Shown in pieces: positions 22,158 to 36,522 of a stretch of DNA of 64,000 nucleotides (position 1 is the stretch's first letter; every line of letters begins with the position of its first letter). Source of the stretch: Lasiodiplodia sp. COLG20 (taxonomy: Eukaryota; Ascomycota; Dothideomycetes; Botryosphaeriales; Botryosphaeriaceae). The stretch lies in assembly GCA_009801085.1 (NCBI GenBank), contig VNWV01000002.1:4650001-4714000 (forward strand), written 5' to 3'. The notes below the pieces were generated by a model that was not told where the DNA came from, made no database searches, and worked only from the letters and a program-made list of their open reading frames with translations. The position numbers and the translations under genes were made by a program.

Positions 22158-23460
22158 GTTGGCGGTGTTGAGCGCGCTGGGTCGCGGACAGCAGCGGGCT
22201 CAGGATTGTGTGTGGGTGTGAGGGTTGCTTGGTAGCGAGGGTTGGTTGAGTAGGGTGAGGTTCGAGGGGATGGACGGCTGGGCGAATGTCGGGCGATGAT
22301 GCAACTTGGAGTCGCTAGCCCGGAGAACGTGCGGGCGCTTTAATTAGCAGGCGGGCGACTCCGCAAACAGGGCACGCGTGGAAGCGGCGGACGATGGGCG
22401 GCGACGAAACGGCGTGGAGACGGCGACGGCGGAGCGTGGAGGGTGTTCGTCGACGCAAAGGAAGGGAGAGTAGGGTATTAGGATCTGCTGGGAGGCGAGC
22501 GGCGCTGGTAGTCGTAATGCGCCCAGCCGTGCAGTTGGGCTCTCTCCGGCTGTGGCGTGCCTTGCACCGCGGCGCAGTCCTCGGCGGGTGCGCAGACGTG
22601 TCAGTCGGCCTTCAAAGCCGCGCTGCAACACCACTGCGCTCTCCTGCCTGTCCCAGCTGCTGCTGCACCCATGCTGCGCCCAATCGCGCGTGCCGCAGCC
22701 TGCCGTCTCACTCGCCGACAGGGGATCCGAGACCGGCACGGCGGCCTGCCGGCCTTGTCCTACAATACAGCCGCCCAGCACGGCGACATCTCGCCGCCGC
22801 CGTATTCGCGCGGCCACTCAACCCAAGAGCACCGCCGCAACGCTGCGTCATCTCCCGTCGCGGTCCCTTGTTGTTTGGGCGCGCGCACGGGCGGCGCATC
22901 ACTGTTCTCACGCTGCACATCAGGCACCTTTACTTGTCTAAAATCGTTTTAATGCTCTCTTTTTAAACCCCAGTATAGGAAACCACCCGCCAGATCCGTC
23001 GTGCGCAAGGAAATAAAATAAGTAACCAGAACCCGCCCATGTCAGCGCTGAGGGCGTTCGGACGCCTCCCGTTGGCCCCGCTCTCTAGAAAAAACGCCCG
23101 GTCGCAAGCCCGCAGAGCAAGAAAGCCAGACCCAGAGGAAAACCTTAGGATATCTCCATCTCCGCAACCGAAAGAAGAAAGAGACTAACACACATGCAGA
23201 ACCCTGAGCCGAATTAGGGTAGTAAGGGAAAGACCGCCATCAACCGCAACAAAGGAAACAGGAGGAAAAACCAGAACCTGATGCTACACTCGCAAGATTG
23301 CTCCGTCACGCTCCGTACTAATGCAAGGGACATCCGTCATGGCTGCCATGAAACAACCAGAGAGAGGTGGGGAATTATCGCCGCTGCTGAATTTGGCGGC
23401 TGACCGACTCGCTTCAAAACCTCATCGTACAATTAAACGCGCGCAATTAAGTCGAGCCAA
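22158..23460. other. Intergenic, epsin promoter and C2H2-factor 3' flank
   Basis: About 1.3 kb. The part near epsin (22158-22900) is GC-rich and open in several frames on both strands with no recognisable domain. The part at 22940-23460 is AT-richer and fits the 3' UTR of the zinc-finger gene. No gene supported. Confidence 0.55.
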
Positions 23461-25019
<1,559 letters not shown>

Positions 25020-28000
25020 GTCCCTCAAGCCAAAATCAGGGTGAGGTCCACGCGTTTGCAGGGGCTGCAGGCGTGGGAGGTGTAGGAAAAGCGAGAGTCC
25101 GGAGGCGGGAGAGGTGCGCACCAGTATAATGGGCTTTCGCTTTCTTGACCGCTCCTTGAGGGGGCAAAGATTTACACCGCCGCGAGCGACCGCGTTACTT
25201 GCGATTGGGTAGCCTGCGCTGAGGCTGCTCGCCCGCTCCACCAACACTGAGAAGGGATCGAGGTGTTGCGGAGGGTGGTCCGTCCGAGGGCGAGTAGTAT
25301 GGGCCGGGCCACGCGAGGGTCAAAGCTGGGAGAGCAACACTACCACAGACGAACGTCAGCTATCGTCAACCGAACACAGCAGAGGGCAGGTGAGCGACAT
25401 TGAGGCAGGAGGGAGCGCGGAGGGCGAGCGTGGAGCAGGCGCAGCGTGCCGGTGTGGAAAAGGGGAACAGCGGGCGGCGGCGGTACAGCGCGAGCCGGGG
25501 GGGCAGGCGCGACTGGACGCGCAGCAGTGCGGTGCACGACGTACCTTTGAGACGAGGCAGGGCTGGAGAGGTCGAGGGAAGGTTGGGGCGAGGAGAGTGA
25601 GGTGAGAAAGTTCGAAGTACCTACGTGGAATACGCTTCTTTTCCTTCGCGTTTTGGATCTGACAGAGATACGCTAGTCCGGATTGGGAGTGGCGCTAAAT
25701 CCAAGGGCTTAACCCGATTCAACCTGACAATTCTGACACCGCGCAGCAGAGTTTCACCAGTCCCGATGGCGCTGGCGGAATGACGCGCTTCCCTGCTGGG
25801 CCTGTCGTTGTGCAGCGTGCAGCGCGTTCTGCTGCGATGGTTGCGCGAGGATATGCGCGGGTGTGTGGCGCTTTCCGCGGGCTGTGAAACTTGTTGGCGG
25901 GCGCTGCTGGAACGCCAGAGATGGGATGCGTGCGTGTCGTGTCGCTGGGCGGGCCTAATAACGCCGGAGTAATCTCGTGCAAGCCGTCCACAACAGCCGT
26001 GTCGCGTAAATCTCTTCACGTCGTCGGATGAGGTCTTCGGTCGGCGTCAGTCGCGTCTCGAGTCGGAGCGAGGCCAGCGGGCGCGTACCTTCGGGCTCCT
26101 GCGTGCAGGTACCAGACGTGCAGATGCAGGCAAGCAGGCGGGTCAATGGTCGTGTCCTCGTAACAGGTACTGAGGAACGGTCCCAGGGCTGGCTGGGAAT
26201 GTATAGATGTATAGTACAGAGCCGCCTTGACTCGGGCGATGGGCACTCGGGGACGCGGGAGGCTGTCTGGCCAGGGCACGCAGAATGGTCTCAGCAAGAA
26301 GGGTCACTGGCAGGTCGGGGCGTCAGGCAGTTATGTAGATCATGGGTTGTTTCCCATCGCGTCGACGAGGGAGCTAGCCGGCGTCGAGAAATGACAGCCT
26401 TGTGGGTTGGGCGACCCTGGCCAACCTTCGCAGCCGTGTCAATGCGCCGATGGAGGTTCGCAGCATGGGATCGCTGGGGCGCTCATGCTGTCGCGTCAAA
26501 GCTTGTCTGGAGCATCCACTGCGCTCACCGCACCGCTCCACGCTGGACCCGGCTAGCGGAAAGGGGGGCGCGCGCCCGGCCAAGGGGCCCTCGAGCAGCC
26601 ACGCCATCCCACGCTGCCCCCCAGGCCCCTCCCCACGCGCGCACGCAGCGTCGGTGATGCTGGCGTGGTGGTGATGCAGCAGAGCCCCAGGGCGCTGGTC
26701 GCAGGGGCGGGCGGGCTGCTGCACGGCCCAATGCACGCATGCTGCCGCCACGTTTGGAAGAGGCGTCGAAGGCCGCTAGAAGCGACGCTAGAAAAGCCCC
26801 TTTGGCTTCCAACCCGACGGGCGCAGCCGGGATCACTCTGCTGTCACGCTGCAGGAAACGACTGGCCCCAGGATCGCCTGACAGAACGACACTCGCAGAA
26901 GGGCCTTCTCGCAGCATACAGGGGCGGCTGCAGGGCAGGCAAGCTGCGTCGCCTGCAGCCACGAAACGCGGCTGGATATTGCGATGGCCGTCGCCGCGAT
27001 CTAATTAGCTGCGCGACAGGCGCTGGTTTTTCATAAATCACACCCGTCCAACCAGGGGCAGGGCGGAAGCCTATTCACAATCTCGGCTGGTGGTCGGAAA
27101 TGCGCTTGGCAGGAGTGCTAGGCCCTCGCCAGCGCCCATTTCGTCACCAGCGGACGGGCTGCCGACAGCCGGGCGTGCGAGTTGTAGCATCCATGGTGGA
27201 GCGCTTTTGGTCATAGCCGGCCCACTGCCGCGGCCGCATCAGGCCGATCCCCGCGCCCCGAGTGGTAGCGTGGTGTGGTGGTTCGCAGCCGCCGTCAGTC
27301 CAGCAGCTTACGGAGTACACGTGCTGGCGATCCGCGAGCATGCAGGAACAGCGCGGCAGCGTCGCTTCCACGCCTCTTCTCGAAGCCGCGGCGAGTCAAG
27401 GCGCCGGAGCTTAAGGGGGCACGGATCGCGGAGTTCCGGCGGGCAGCAACGGCGCTGCAGAGGCGGCCGGGCACGCGTGACCTTCTGCGCGGCTTCGACG
27501 CAGCTTCCACCAGATCCGCCTGTGCGCCACCTGATTCAAGGGCGCCGGGGCGCACGCCGCGGGCCCACTCCTTTCCCCCTTCGCGGCTCACCACCAGGCG
27601 CACGAGCAATCTCCGAGGCCTGCTCGCCATCCAGAAGCATTCCTCTTTCGGCGGTGTAGACTCGCCACCTCACTCGCCGGCGTGCGTCGCGCAGCCCGGC
27701 GCTGATCGTCCACGCACCGCGAGTCATGGGCGCCCGCGCGATCTGCCTCCCAGCGCGTCTCCTGTCCCTGGGTTGCACCCTGATGCTGGGCGACATCATC
27801 TCGCAGCGGGCACCATCCTCGCTGCCAATGCGCGATTCGACACGGGGCAGTCCCTGACAGCGCTTGCTCCGGCCGCCGTCAGAGCTTGTGGCTGCCGCCT
27901 CAGGGGTGCGCGCCGGCTAGCGCTCGGGCGCGCATGGGACACAAATTTCCTTCTCGAAGCCTGCCTTCTCAGGCGTAGTCCGTCCAATTTCCGCACCGGG

Positions 28001-31000
28001 CGCCGCCGGGCCAGCGCTCGTTTCTCGAAGATTGCTGCTTCTGTCCTAGCCGGCGTGCGGAGCGGTGAAGTCGCCTGGGCAGTGCGCTGCCAACGAACAG
28101 CGAGCGAGCTGGCAACGACCCACAGCCCGGATGCGCTGCGACGCTCCCCGTCCACCAGCTGCGCGCGCCAAGCCCTCGATACTCGATCGGCCATCGTGAT
28201 GCCTCGTTTGCGCCGCCAGCAGCCATCCACGTCCTCCCAACTCCCGCTCATCCGCGCGGCCCTCACCCCCCGGCGGGGCGCCGCACACCTTCCGCGCCAT
28301 GATCTCACCGCACTTCTCCAGACACGCTCACCGCACTCGTCCCCCAGAGCGGTCTGTCGCCATCCGGCCTGCAGTCGCCGGAAGCATTGGGCAGGGGTTC
28401 CCATCAGGGACCGGGAACGTGCAGCTTCCTTCACAACCTCATCTCCCCATCCAAGCTGCGAGTCATTGCAGTGACACATGGCTGCCCGTCGACACGCCAG
28501 GCCGCCGCCTGCCCAGCAGTGAGATCCAGATCGCGCTGCCCGCTGTCGTCCGAGATTCTGGGGATGCATGCCTCGCCGACTGGTCTTCCGATCTCCCTGG
28601 GCGAACCCACTTGTACGCGAGCACCTGTGAGTTGGCAGTCTGACCGCCCGCTAGCCTAACCGGTCAGAGATTCTCTTCGTAACTTCTTCTTCAGAGCCCC
28701 AGCGGGGGGGCGGTCCGCCACACCTTGACGCAGAAAGAGCGGATACCATACTTTGTACGGCATCTTCCCTAGCCACTTGTGGCCTGTACCGGTACGTGAC
28801 CCGCCGCTCAGGGCGTCCAGCACCGCGTGAGGCTGGACGGACATTGGCTCGGGTGGCCACGGCGTTCGGACCCGACTGGGTCCTCCCGGCTTCTCTAGGT
28901 CTTCCAGAAGGGCCGAGGGGGCCTCGCCTCGCGCTGTGTGCTGGCAAGCGGTGCTGGACCCCCCTCTTTGGCTCTGGTGGCAGTTGGAAAGGGGTCTTGA
29001 AGGGGTCTTTGCCACCTCAGTGCTTGCGGGTAAGGCAGAGCAGCCGCACGAGAAGCATGTCTAACCCGGGTTCCCATGCATGAAACGCCGCAAGCCGCGT
29101 CCACAATCCGATCATATCGAACTCAGCCCTGCGGGAGAGCTGCAATCTTGCAGGCGTAGTCCAGTCTTTCCGGACGACTTGGGCGGCAAGGCGTCCAATG
29201 CTTCCGTCTGGTGGCGGCAGCCTGTCTGGCAAAGGCAAGATGTGGTCAACGCCAGCTCACTGCCAAAGTCTAGAAGGAAAGTCCTTCCGCGCAGACCTGT
29301 CTACAAGCCTTGCCTCGTGCCATCGCAGATTCAGCCCTACCAACGGGGAGCAAAACGGACATGCCAGATGACTAGCCACCAGCAAGCCGTCAACGTCAGC
29401 GTCTCTGCATTGACGCACCCTTTAATATCGGGAACCCCGCACCCATCCTCATCCATCGACATAAGCAGGTTTCCTATCACCATTTCAGCGCTTGGCCGGC
29501 CAATTCAGTACCACACAACCAATCTCTACGCAGGGCTGAACGTCACTGACGGGCTTATCGTGATTTACAATCTTCATCTCCCGCCACCCCGGCTCCTTGG
29601 CCCTTCAATCATCTGCAAAACATCTCATGTTTAACTCCACCACACAAGGCTGTTTTGTTGCTGCCTGAAGCCCTATGAGTCGGTCGAGAACGTAGATCAA
29701 CGGTCGAAGAAATTAGCGATGTGTATGCATTGATACTGCGTCGTCAGAGCGCATGGTGAGCACCTACTTTTCCAATCAAACCACTCACATGATCCACATG
29801 ATCTTGGAGAGCTCCACTATTAGTCGCTTGGGGTAGCTGCATTGCGATGCGGTGGTACGACATGACATCCCGCATTGCACGCCCGGCGCCAACCGGATGG
29901 CGAATGCTCCAATCTGAAAGCTAAGAGAAGATCCGTTTCAAAAGACCCCACGGTCGAAGGCCTGAGGGTAAGTATACCGCATTCCGCATACCACCGTGGC
30001 GCCTCCATGATGATTGGGGCGGTTTCACGTCCGGCACTTCGTACTGTTTGTTCAAACCACCGGCGCACCGACCTACGGCGGTAGACTCTGCCTGTGGCCC
30101 GACTACCGCGCTTGTATCATGTAGGATTGCGCTCCGTGCTCGAAGGGTCCAGATGCAGGCTCTTCGCTTGGCGTCAGTCCAGAGGCTGATTTACAGTCCG
30201 TTGTTTAAGCTCTCGGCAGTATGGCATCCCCCGGCATGCGGCAGCCGGATGGATTCCACCCTCATGACCAGTACCGCATTGTGGCTCCTCCCCGACCGCT
30301 TAATCGTATTCATTCTTTGTTGAGGATCAACATCATCCCATACCCCACCACCATCAGCAGTCCTTTTACGATTCAATTCTGGTGGGCTTCCGGAAGGAGA
30401 CCATTCCAGATTTGATAGACAATGACGATAGGACAGCTCGAGGGTTGCAACACCGGTCAGACAGGTGAGGCAAGAGTTTGATTGCGGTGGATGGAAGTTG
30501 TTTCACAATGGCACACAAGACGAGAATCCAAGACTTCTCTGATAGGCAATGAGTGGTCATCTGGTTGACGTAAAGTTTGGGTCGCCTGCAAGAGCAAGTG
30601 GAACAATATGCATCAAGAGCTGCCTTTGGTTGCCTCTCATAGTTAGTGTCAGGCCCTCCACTCACACAGTGCTGAATTTCCTGTCCTCAAATTCCATTGT
30701 CAGAGAAAAGGACCTCAGGTTTTGCAAGAGCAGGTATGTACAACCAAAATTTGCGAGTGCTCTGATAGCTGTTTTAGGACACAAAAAGTCGTGGACACGC
30801 TCATCACTTGCGAAATCCAGCAGCTACTTCAGACCTTGCCACCCTGGCACTGAGCCTTTTCCTTTCAATGTAAAAATTTCAGCTGAATCGCCCCCTCCCC
30901 TTCCAAACAGACCATATCACGATTGTAAGAGACCTGATACAACACGTACAGATATCTCTCTACACTTTGACATGCCCACAGTCTATGCCACGACTCTATC

Positions 31001-33173
31001 AATCCTTGGTCACTACCCGTTCAAGATTTCGCTAGGCGGATGTGATATTCCTATTTTGCTGCCTCTATGACTCCGTAGGGGTCGATGTTTGGATGAATGG
31101 ACTCGTCGAAAGCCAAGTGTCAACAAGCCAAGTGATCAAAAGTTTCTTCCCTATAAGTTCCAGATTCGACATGGGAGGACGATTGGCTTGTGTGACGAAC
31201 ATTGAACCCAAACGAAGATTTGGTTGCAGGTACCATGGCCGGCTCGACGTTGCAACGTTCTGACCTCATAGAACGTTTGAGTGTATCGGATCTTGCCGCA
31301 ACGTGGGACCGATGACGGAGCGGTTACCGTCGATCGGCTTTCTGTCCGGTGTGACGAGTCGTGCTGGTCTGAGTTTTTGTGATTGCTTTTGATCCTACCC
31401 ATTTGTTAGAAAAGGAAAAGAAAAAAGAAATGCTTCTCCTGACTTGCAATGCCGGAAGAATATTGATTGGCATGTACCCTATTAGCCGGGGACTGATGTA
31501 TGCTTTTAACTTTGTTGGTACTCATTCAGATACGAATGAGGCAGCGTTAAGGTACGCTGCAAGAGATCCAATGCACGTTGGCTGACAATATCCCGGTCCA
31601 TCCGATATGCTTAGCCCGCATGTTGAGAAGCGAATTTGTCAGCAACCTTGAGCACAATGGCCAATGGACCATTGCTCCGCGTGTCAGTCTTTGGAGTTGA
31701 AACAGGGCGGTCATTGGTGGGTGCGCCACAGGCAGGGCCGTGGCGGCGGGCAACAGCAAAATGGCAAGGTCAGGGCTCATCGAAAAACCGGGCGCCGGCG
31801 CCACGTGTGGCGATGGACGTGAGCTGAGGGAAGCCCGGGCCCACACCCAACCACCCCCAAACCGCACAGGGCTGAGGAGGGGTGTGCTCATTGTTTGGTT
31901 CAGGGCAGAGAGTGGGAGAAGAAGGCTGGGGCCCGTCTGGCGTCCGCGTCCGCCCTTCCCGCGCGCGCCCCTTCGCCGTTGCCCGCGCGCCCCAGACTAG
32001 CCTGCTAGTCAAAAAGAGATGCGACCGCCACCATTCTTGATTTGGTTTTTCTTTTTTTTTTTTCCCTTCTCCCTCATCACCCGCACCACCAAGTGCCGGA
32101 TGCACGCGGTCCCCGCCCACGCAGACTACCGAACCTTATTCCGCCCCTCCCCGGAGCAGCCTTTCATGGGTGCCTGGCTCTGTGCGTCCCGCGTCGCTCT
32201 GGCCATCTCCTCTGCCGTTCGTTCGCGGTCAGCTGAACCTTTTTACCCCGGCGTTGCTGAAACCTTCGACCATCGAATCACGACTCACCGGCCACCCCCG
32301 ATTCATTCCCATTGCCTACTACGTGAACACCGTTTGCTTTCCACCTTCCTAGAAAGGACTATGTCATTTCAGAAAAAAAGAACACCAGTAATGCCGTCCG
32401 CGAATTCCGCTGAATGACTCATCCTCCTCGAATTTCTCACAATTAGTGGCTGGTCGTACTCCCCCCTTAAGATATGCTTTTGGTACAGGCATCGAGCCGC
32501 ATCACCTTCTATATCGGGCTCCAAACTCAGCAATATCGCTTGTGTCGCACCCACGGCTGCACCCAATCTAAGGCGAAAAAGAACGCCATCCATGACTCCC
32601 CTCGTCCCTGCACAATTCCTTCCCGTCCTCGTCAAATTACCGTCAGGCAAAGTGCCATGTCAGCAGTATGCGAGGCATCTATGTACGGCATGGATGCTTT
32701 CAGTTATTCCGACGTCTAGCCGCTCGCCTTATATGGCAGGAGCTCCAAGTGCCTTATACAAGCTCTATCCTGGGACCTGGGCCCGTCTTACTCTTTCTCT
32801 CTTCTGGACCCTGAAAGAAAGGGGTGGCGTACTTGAACGAGGCAGCATCCGCCACTCTATGTCTCAGCGCCGAACAGCTAGCGAGGGATAGCCTTCCTTT
32901 GAGATTTCCTTAGCTGTGGAGACAGTAAAAAGATGGTGAGTCTCTCCCTCGTTTATGAGGAGAAGTAACGAACGGAGGTGTAAAAATCAATCTAAAGGAT
33001 CTGTGGCATGCCAATTCCCACCTACCAATAAGCACTCATGCAACGAGCATCAGCAGAGATCAAGAATGGATCAAAGACACAGTCCACTGAGACAAGTCAT
33101 TGGGTAAGTAACTTTGTTTGGTATTCAATTAACTCTAGTAGCTATACAGTGGCGCGTAGAAAGACATTACACA
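25020..33173. other. 8-kb gene-poor interval upstream of the C2H2 factor
   Basis: No supportable coding gene, tRNA, rRNA or transposon was found on either strand. From about 26400 to 28600 the DNA is strongly GC-rich, with long but compositionally random frames (Arg/Ser/Ala/Pro/His-rich; the longest is about 400 codons at 27275-28474 on plus, overlapped by equally long minus frames). From about 29600 to 31600 it is balanced to AT-rich with stops in all frames. At 32040-32070 a T run followed by pyrimidine-rich sequence looks promoter-like, but the downstream frame (to 32417) has no domain. It probably holds the promoter and long 5' UTR of the zinc-finger gene, and possibly non-coding transcripts. 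Confidence 0.5.
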
Positions 33174-34370
33174 TTAGTAGTTGAACATGTTCACCGACTT
33201 GCGCGAGTAGGCGTTGGTGGTGGGCCAGGCGCTGTAGTCGGACGAGAAGAGGATGGCGTCGTCGCAGGCGCTGCCCAGGCTGGTCAGGTTGGTCCAGGCG
33301 GGCTCCCAGTAGTGGACGCCTTGGCCGCGGCCCTCGGGCACCTGGCGGACGACGTCGATGACCTTGTGCACCCAGTTGATCTGGCCGTCGACGCTGACGG
33401 GGATGGACGGCTCGCTGAGGTCGGGCACGGGGCCCCACTGGCCGGAGCACAGGACGGGGTAGTCGGTCTCGACGACCTGGACGGGCTTCTTGTACTTGCG
33501 TGACATGGTGGTCAGGCTCTTCTTGAGGTTCTTGAAGGTGGCGGCGGTGCCGTAGAAGGGGTAGAAGGAGAAGCCGAAGACGTCCCAGTCGGCCGTCGAC
33601 ACGAGGCCCGTGTCGGTGAGGGCGCTGAACCACGCCTCCTGCAGCGTCACGTTCCAGCCGTTGTCGACGTGGATCATGATGTCGGGCTTGTGCACGCCGC
33701 CGGCCACGGCGTCGTCGACGCCGCGGCGTGCCGCTGAGTAGATGGTGGCCAGGCCTGTGAAGTTCTTCGCGCGCGCGCGGTCCCCGAACGTGTCGACCTC
33801 GACGTAGCCGAGCGGCCAGACCATGCCGTGGCGGATCTCGTTGCCGAGCGAGACGATGGACAGGTCGACGCCCGCGTCCTTGAACGTGTGCAGCGTCGAG
33901 TTGACGTAGCTGCGGATCGTCTTGGACAGCTCCGGCAGCGTCTTCGGCCAGGCCGCGGGCGCGTTGTTGTGCTGCGGATCGGCCCACGTGTCGGAGAAGT
34001 GGTAGTCGAGGTAGATGTGGTAGCCCTTGCTCGCGAAGCGCTTGGCGAGGTTGAGCACGTACGGAAGGTCGTACTGGCCCGGGATAGGGTCAACCCAAAG
34101 TCTATTTTCTGTCAGCTTGGACTCTCATATTGGACCGGGGGGATGGACGGACCTGAGGCGAACTGTGTTCATGCCGCCATCGCCGAGGATGTCCTCAGCC
34201 GGCCGGGTCGCGTTGTTCTTTGCCGTGTCATGGTAGACAACGCCGCCCTCCTCCATGATCTTCAGAACAGAGAGATCATGTCCCTTGTAGAAGACGGGGG
34301 CGGGCTTCGGGGCGGCCGCGGCTCCGGAGAGCAGGACAGAACCCACAGCGAGAGCCTTGGTGATGAGCAT
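33174..34370 (-). CDS. Arabinogalactan endo-beta-1,4-galactanase, GH53, secreted
   Basis: Two exons, 34370-34153 and 34101-33174, giving 381 residues. Residues 1-20 form a signal peptide (LITKALAVGSVLLSGAAAA). The GH53 (clan GH-A) fold is evident: FYKGHDLSVLKIMEEGG, MNTVRLRLWVDP across the intron, YHFSDTWADPQ, acid/base E161 in VSLGNEIRHGM, GFSFYPFYG, nucleophile E284 in QVVETDYPV, and WEPAWTNL near the end. Family enzymes cleave beta-1,4-galactan side chains of type I arabinogalactan in pectin, outside the cell. The length fits the family. It starts at 34370, not at an upstream in-frame ATG at 34415, because the signal peptide begins there. A TATAAG lies about 66 bp upstream. Consistent with a plant-associated lifestyle. 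Confidence 0.95.
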
Positions 34371-34435
34371 GGTTGTCAGATGTGGAGAGAAGCTTATGAT
34401 CCGCGGTATGGACAAGGGCAGAATTGCACCTCTAT

Positions 34436-34441
34436 CTTATA
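34436..34441 (-). promoter_or_regulatory. TATA box of GH53 gene
   Basis: TATAAG read on the minus strand, 66 bp before the chosen start codon, followed by a GATAG. Position and sequence fit a core promoter element; unproven. Confidence 0.4.
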
Positions 34442-35631
34442 CCCTTTGCTCCAGGCTCGTGCCCACGCGCCCAGAGCGGCCGTCGAAAAAAATTCCTCCA
34501 ATTGACGACGGTGTATCCGTATTCCAACGGCGAAAATGTTGTCTAGTCGTGCGGCTCACGAGACGGTAAGCCCGGCTGTGGAGCCCCGCATTCGGGTAGT
34601 TGCCCAAAGAGGAAGCTGTCAACCCACTGCACGTAACCGAGTACCTGGATCATTCACACGAACCTGATCGCCGCTAGCAATCCCTGAGGACTTGCACTTC
34701 GTTCCGAAACCATACGCGGCGATCATCCGCATATCAAAGGCCATCCGCACTTCAGCGAAAAGAATCGACGTGCTTGACTTTCACGCTCGTCAGGCGCTCG
34801 AGAGCTCGCTTAGGCGGGGGCGCCACAATCTCCACAGACTGCATTTAACCGGACGCTAGAAGCTTGGGCGTCGGGCGCTGCATGCTCGGCATGCCGTCTT
34901 CACCGTGCCCGTTCGAGTTCGGGTCTTTCCAGAGTCCCGTGACGGCTGCGAAGGCGATTCTGTACGGACTCGGAGATGAAGCCTGACTCGGAGGAAGCCG
35001 GCCATCAAGCTGAGAGCTTTCGCGAGCGACCATAAGGTTTTTCTGGCTGAGCCTTCTTCCTAGCGACATGCGCCGTCTCTTGGTGCCGGCCTTATTTTGA
35101 CGAAAATGCCGCGGTCCTGACGCATCCAGAAAGCAGCGGTAACCTCATGCTGGTTGGTGTTAATTATCGAAGAGTCGCACAGCCGAGAGTAACGATGCGA
35201 TTACATCCTGTGGAAGCGATGTTTGCAATGCGGACATCTCCAAGCAGTTAGCGTTCCGAGAATATACTTCAGCCTTATGGTTTCTCGCGAGCAAGGGCAC
35301 TCGACTTACATAGATAGTTGAAGCTACTGTCCCGAGGTAGAAATATACATCTACGTCCGGACGATAGTTGCGACTACCTACGTAACGAGCTTAGATGCTA
35401 ATAGAAATTAGTACGATAGCTCTGTGGAGCTACCTCGGTCACGGCGCTAAATTTTGCAGACATCAGTACGGACTGCTCAGACTTCAAAATGTTTGAAAAG
35501 ATGCCAGGGTCGTGGGAATCTACGTCAGCACTCCGCAACTCTTCCTGATCCATCAAATTCGACCGACTTATGATAGCAGCAGCAGTGCAGCCTGCAAAGC
35601 ACGCGCTCGATTGCGATCGTTTGCGTTGCAT

Positions 35632-35654
35632 AGAGAGAGAGAGACAGAGAGAGC
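35632..35654. repeat. GA-rich simple repeat
   Basis: Imperfect (GA)n run with one C interruption in the GH53-flavohaemoglobin intergenic region. Confidence 0.6.
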
Positions 35655-36427
35655 CGTGTAGATAAAACAGTCGACCAGGTTCCGGAGTCTCTTCTTTGCT
35701 GTGACAGCGTGCATTCTCCTGAGTACGTGTCATTCATGGCACTAGGTCGGATCGCATTCCCAGATGGACGATGTTGAGGGTGTAGTGTTTGGTGGTGAAC
35801 GAGACGAAAAGTTGTGGTTCGCTGTGAGCAAAGTGGTTGCCGCGGGGCTTTCCTTTCCTTCCCTGTCATCACTCGATATTGAGCTCTTCACCATCAACGT
35901 CACCTTCCATCATAAGTCTGTTATTCGGCGCCTGAACACGATGTTTCCTTCCGTTCGGGCCCGAGAAAGAGCTCCTTGACGCGTCGCCGGAGCCGCAGCT
36001 GGCCTCGGAACAGGCGGTCGCTCTCCACGTCTCCGCATCTCCGCGGAGAAGCTGTCCTTGCCGGCCTCGTCTTTCCGCAGCTCTACTAATCCAAGAGCTG
36101 CGATTTGCGCTGACGGACGCCATTCCGCCCTCGCCCGACCGTTCCGCACCGAAAATCGCGTAACTACAATCGCTGCTATAGGTCCTGCGCTGTTTAGCTT
36201 CGACGCCTGTTCTGGCCGGCTGCTGAATCAGCCCATGATGCGTTTTCTTGCGCTCTTTCTTGTGGCCGCCGACGACTGTGCTGCCCAAAATAACGTGCGC
36301 TAACCGCGCCCGAGCTCCTCCTCCAAAGGAAATGTTACGCCTGGTGGAGTGACACGATGGTCATCCGCATCGAAACCTAACTCTGCTCCTTTTCTGCATG
36401 TCCGCGGAGATAGTGACCATAGTCGTG

Positions 36428-36433
36428 TATAAG
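36428..36433 (+). promoter_or_regulatory. TATA box of flavohaemoglobin gene
   Basis: TATAAG about 90 bp upstream of the start codon, with a CATCA repeat just before the gene that probably lies in the 5' UTR. Position fits a fungal core promoter. Confidence 0.45.
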
Positions 36434-36522
36434 AAGCCTGGAGAGTCTCCTCAGGCCGCCGCATTACATCACATCACATCACCCAGAAAGATAAAGCATA
36501 CTCCATCTCTCCCACCACAGCA

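Larger units (their letters stand above)
34371..36522. other. Intergenic, divergent GH53 / flavohaemoglobin
   Basis: About 2.15 kb between divergent genes. Stops occur in all frames and a GA simple repeat lies at 35632-35654. No gene supported. Confidence 0.55.

Noticed and set aside
25690..25725. T-loop-like sequence suggesting a tRNA
   Set aside because: No matching acceptor stem, anticodon arm or D-loop could be folded around it.
27275..28474. Nearly 400-codon plus-strand frame in the GC-rich interval
   Set aside because: Composition is random (Arg, Ser, Ala, Pro, His), with competing frames on the other strand and no domain. Kept only as a low-interest finding.
32019..32417. 132-codon frame after a T-rich promoter-like stretch, with a weak signal-peptide-like segment (GAWLCASRVALAISS)
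   Set aside because: Remainder is random His/Arg/Pro-rich; no splice sites or domain to support a secreted protein.
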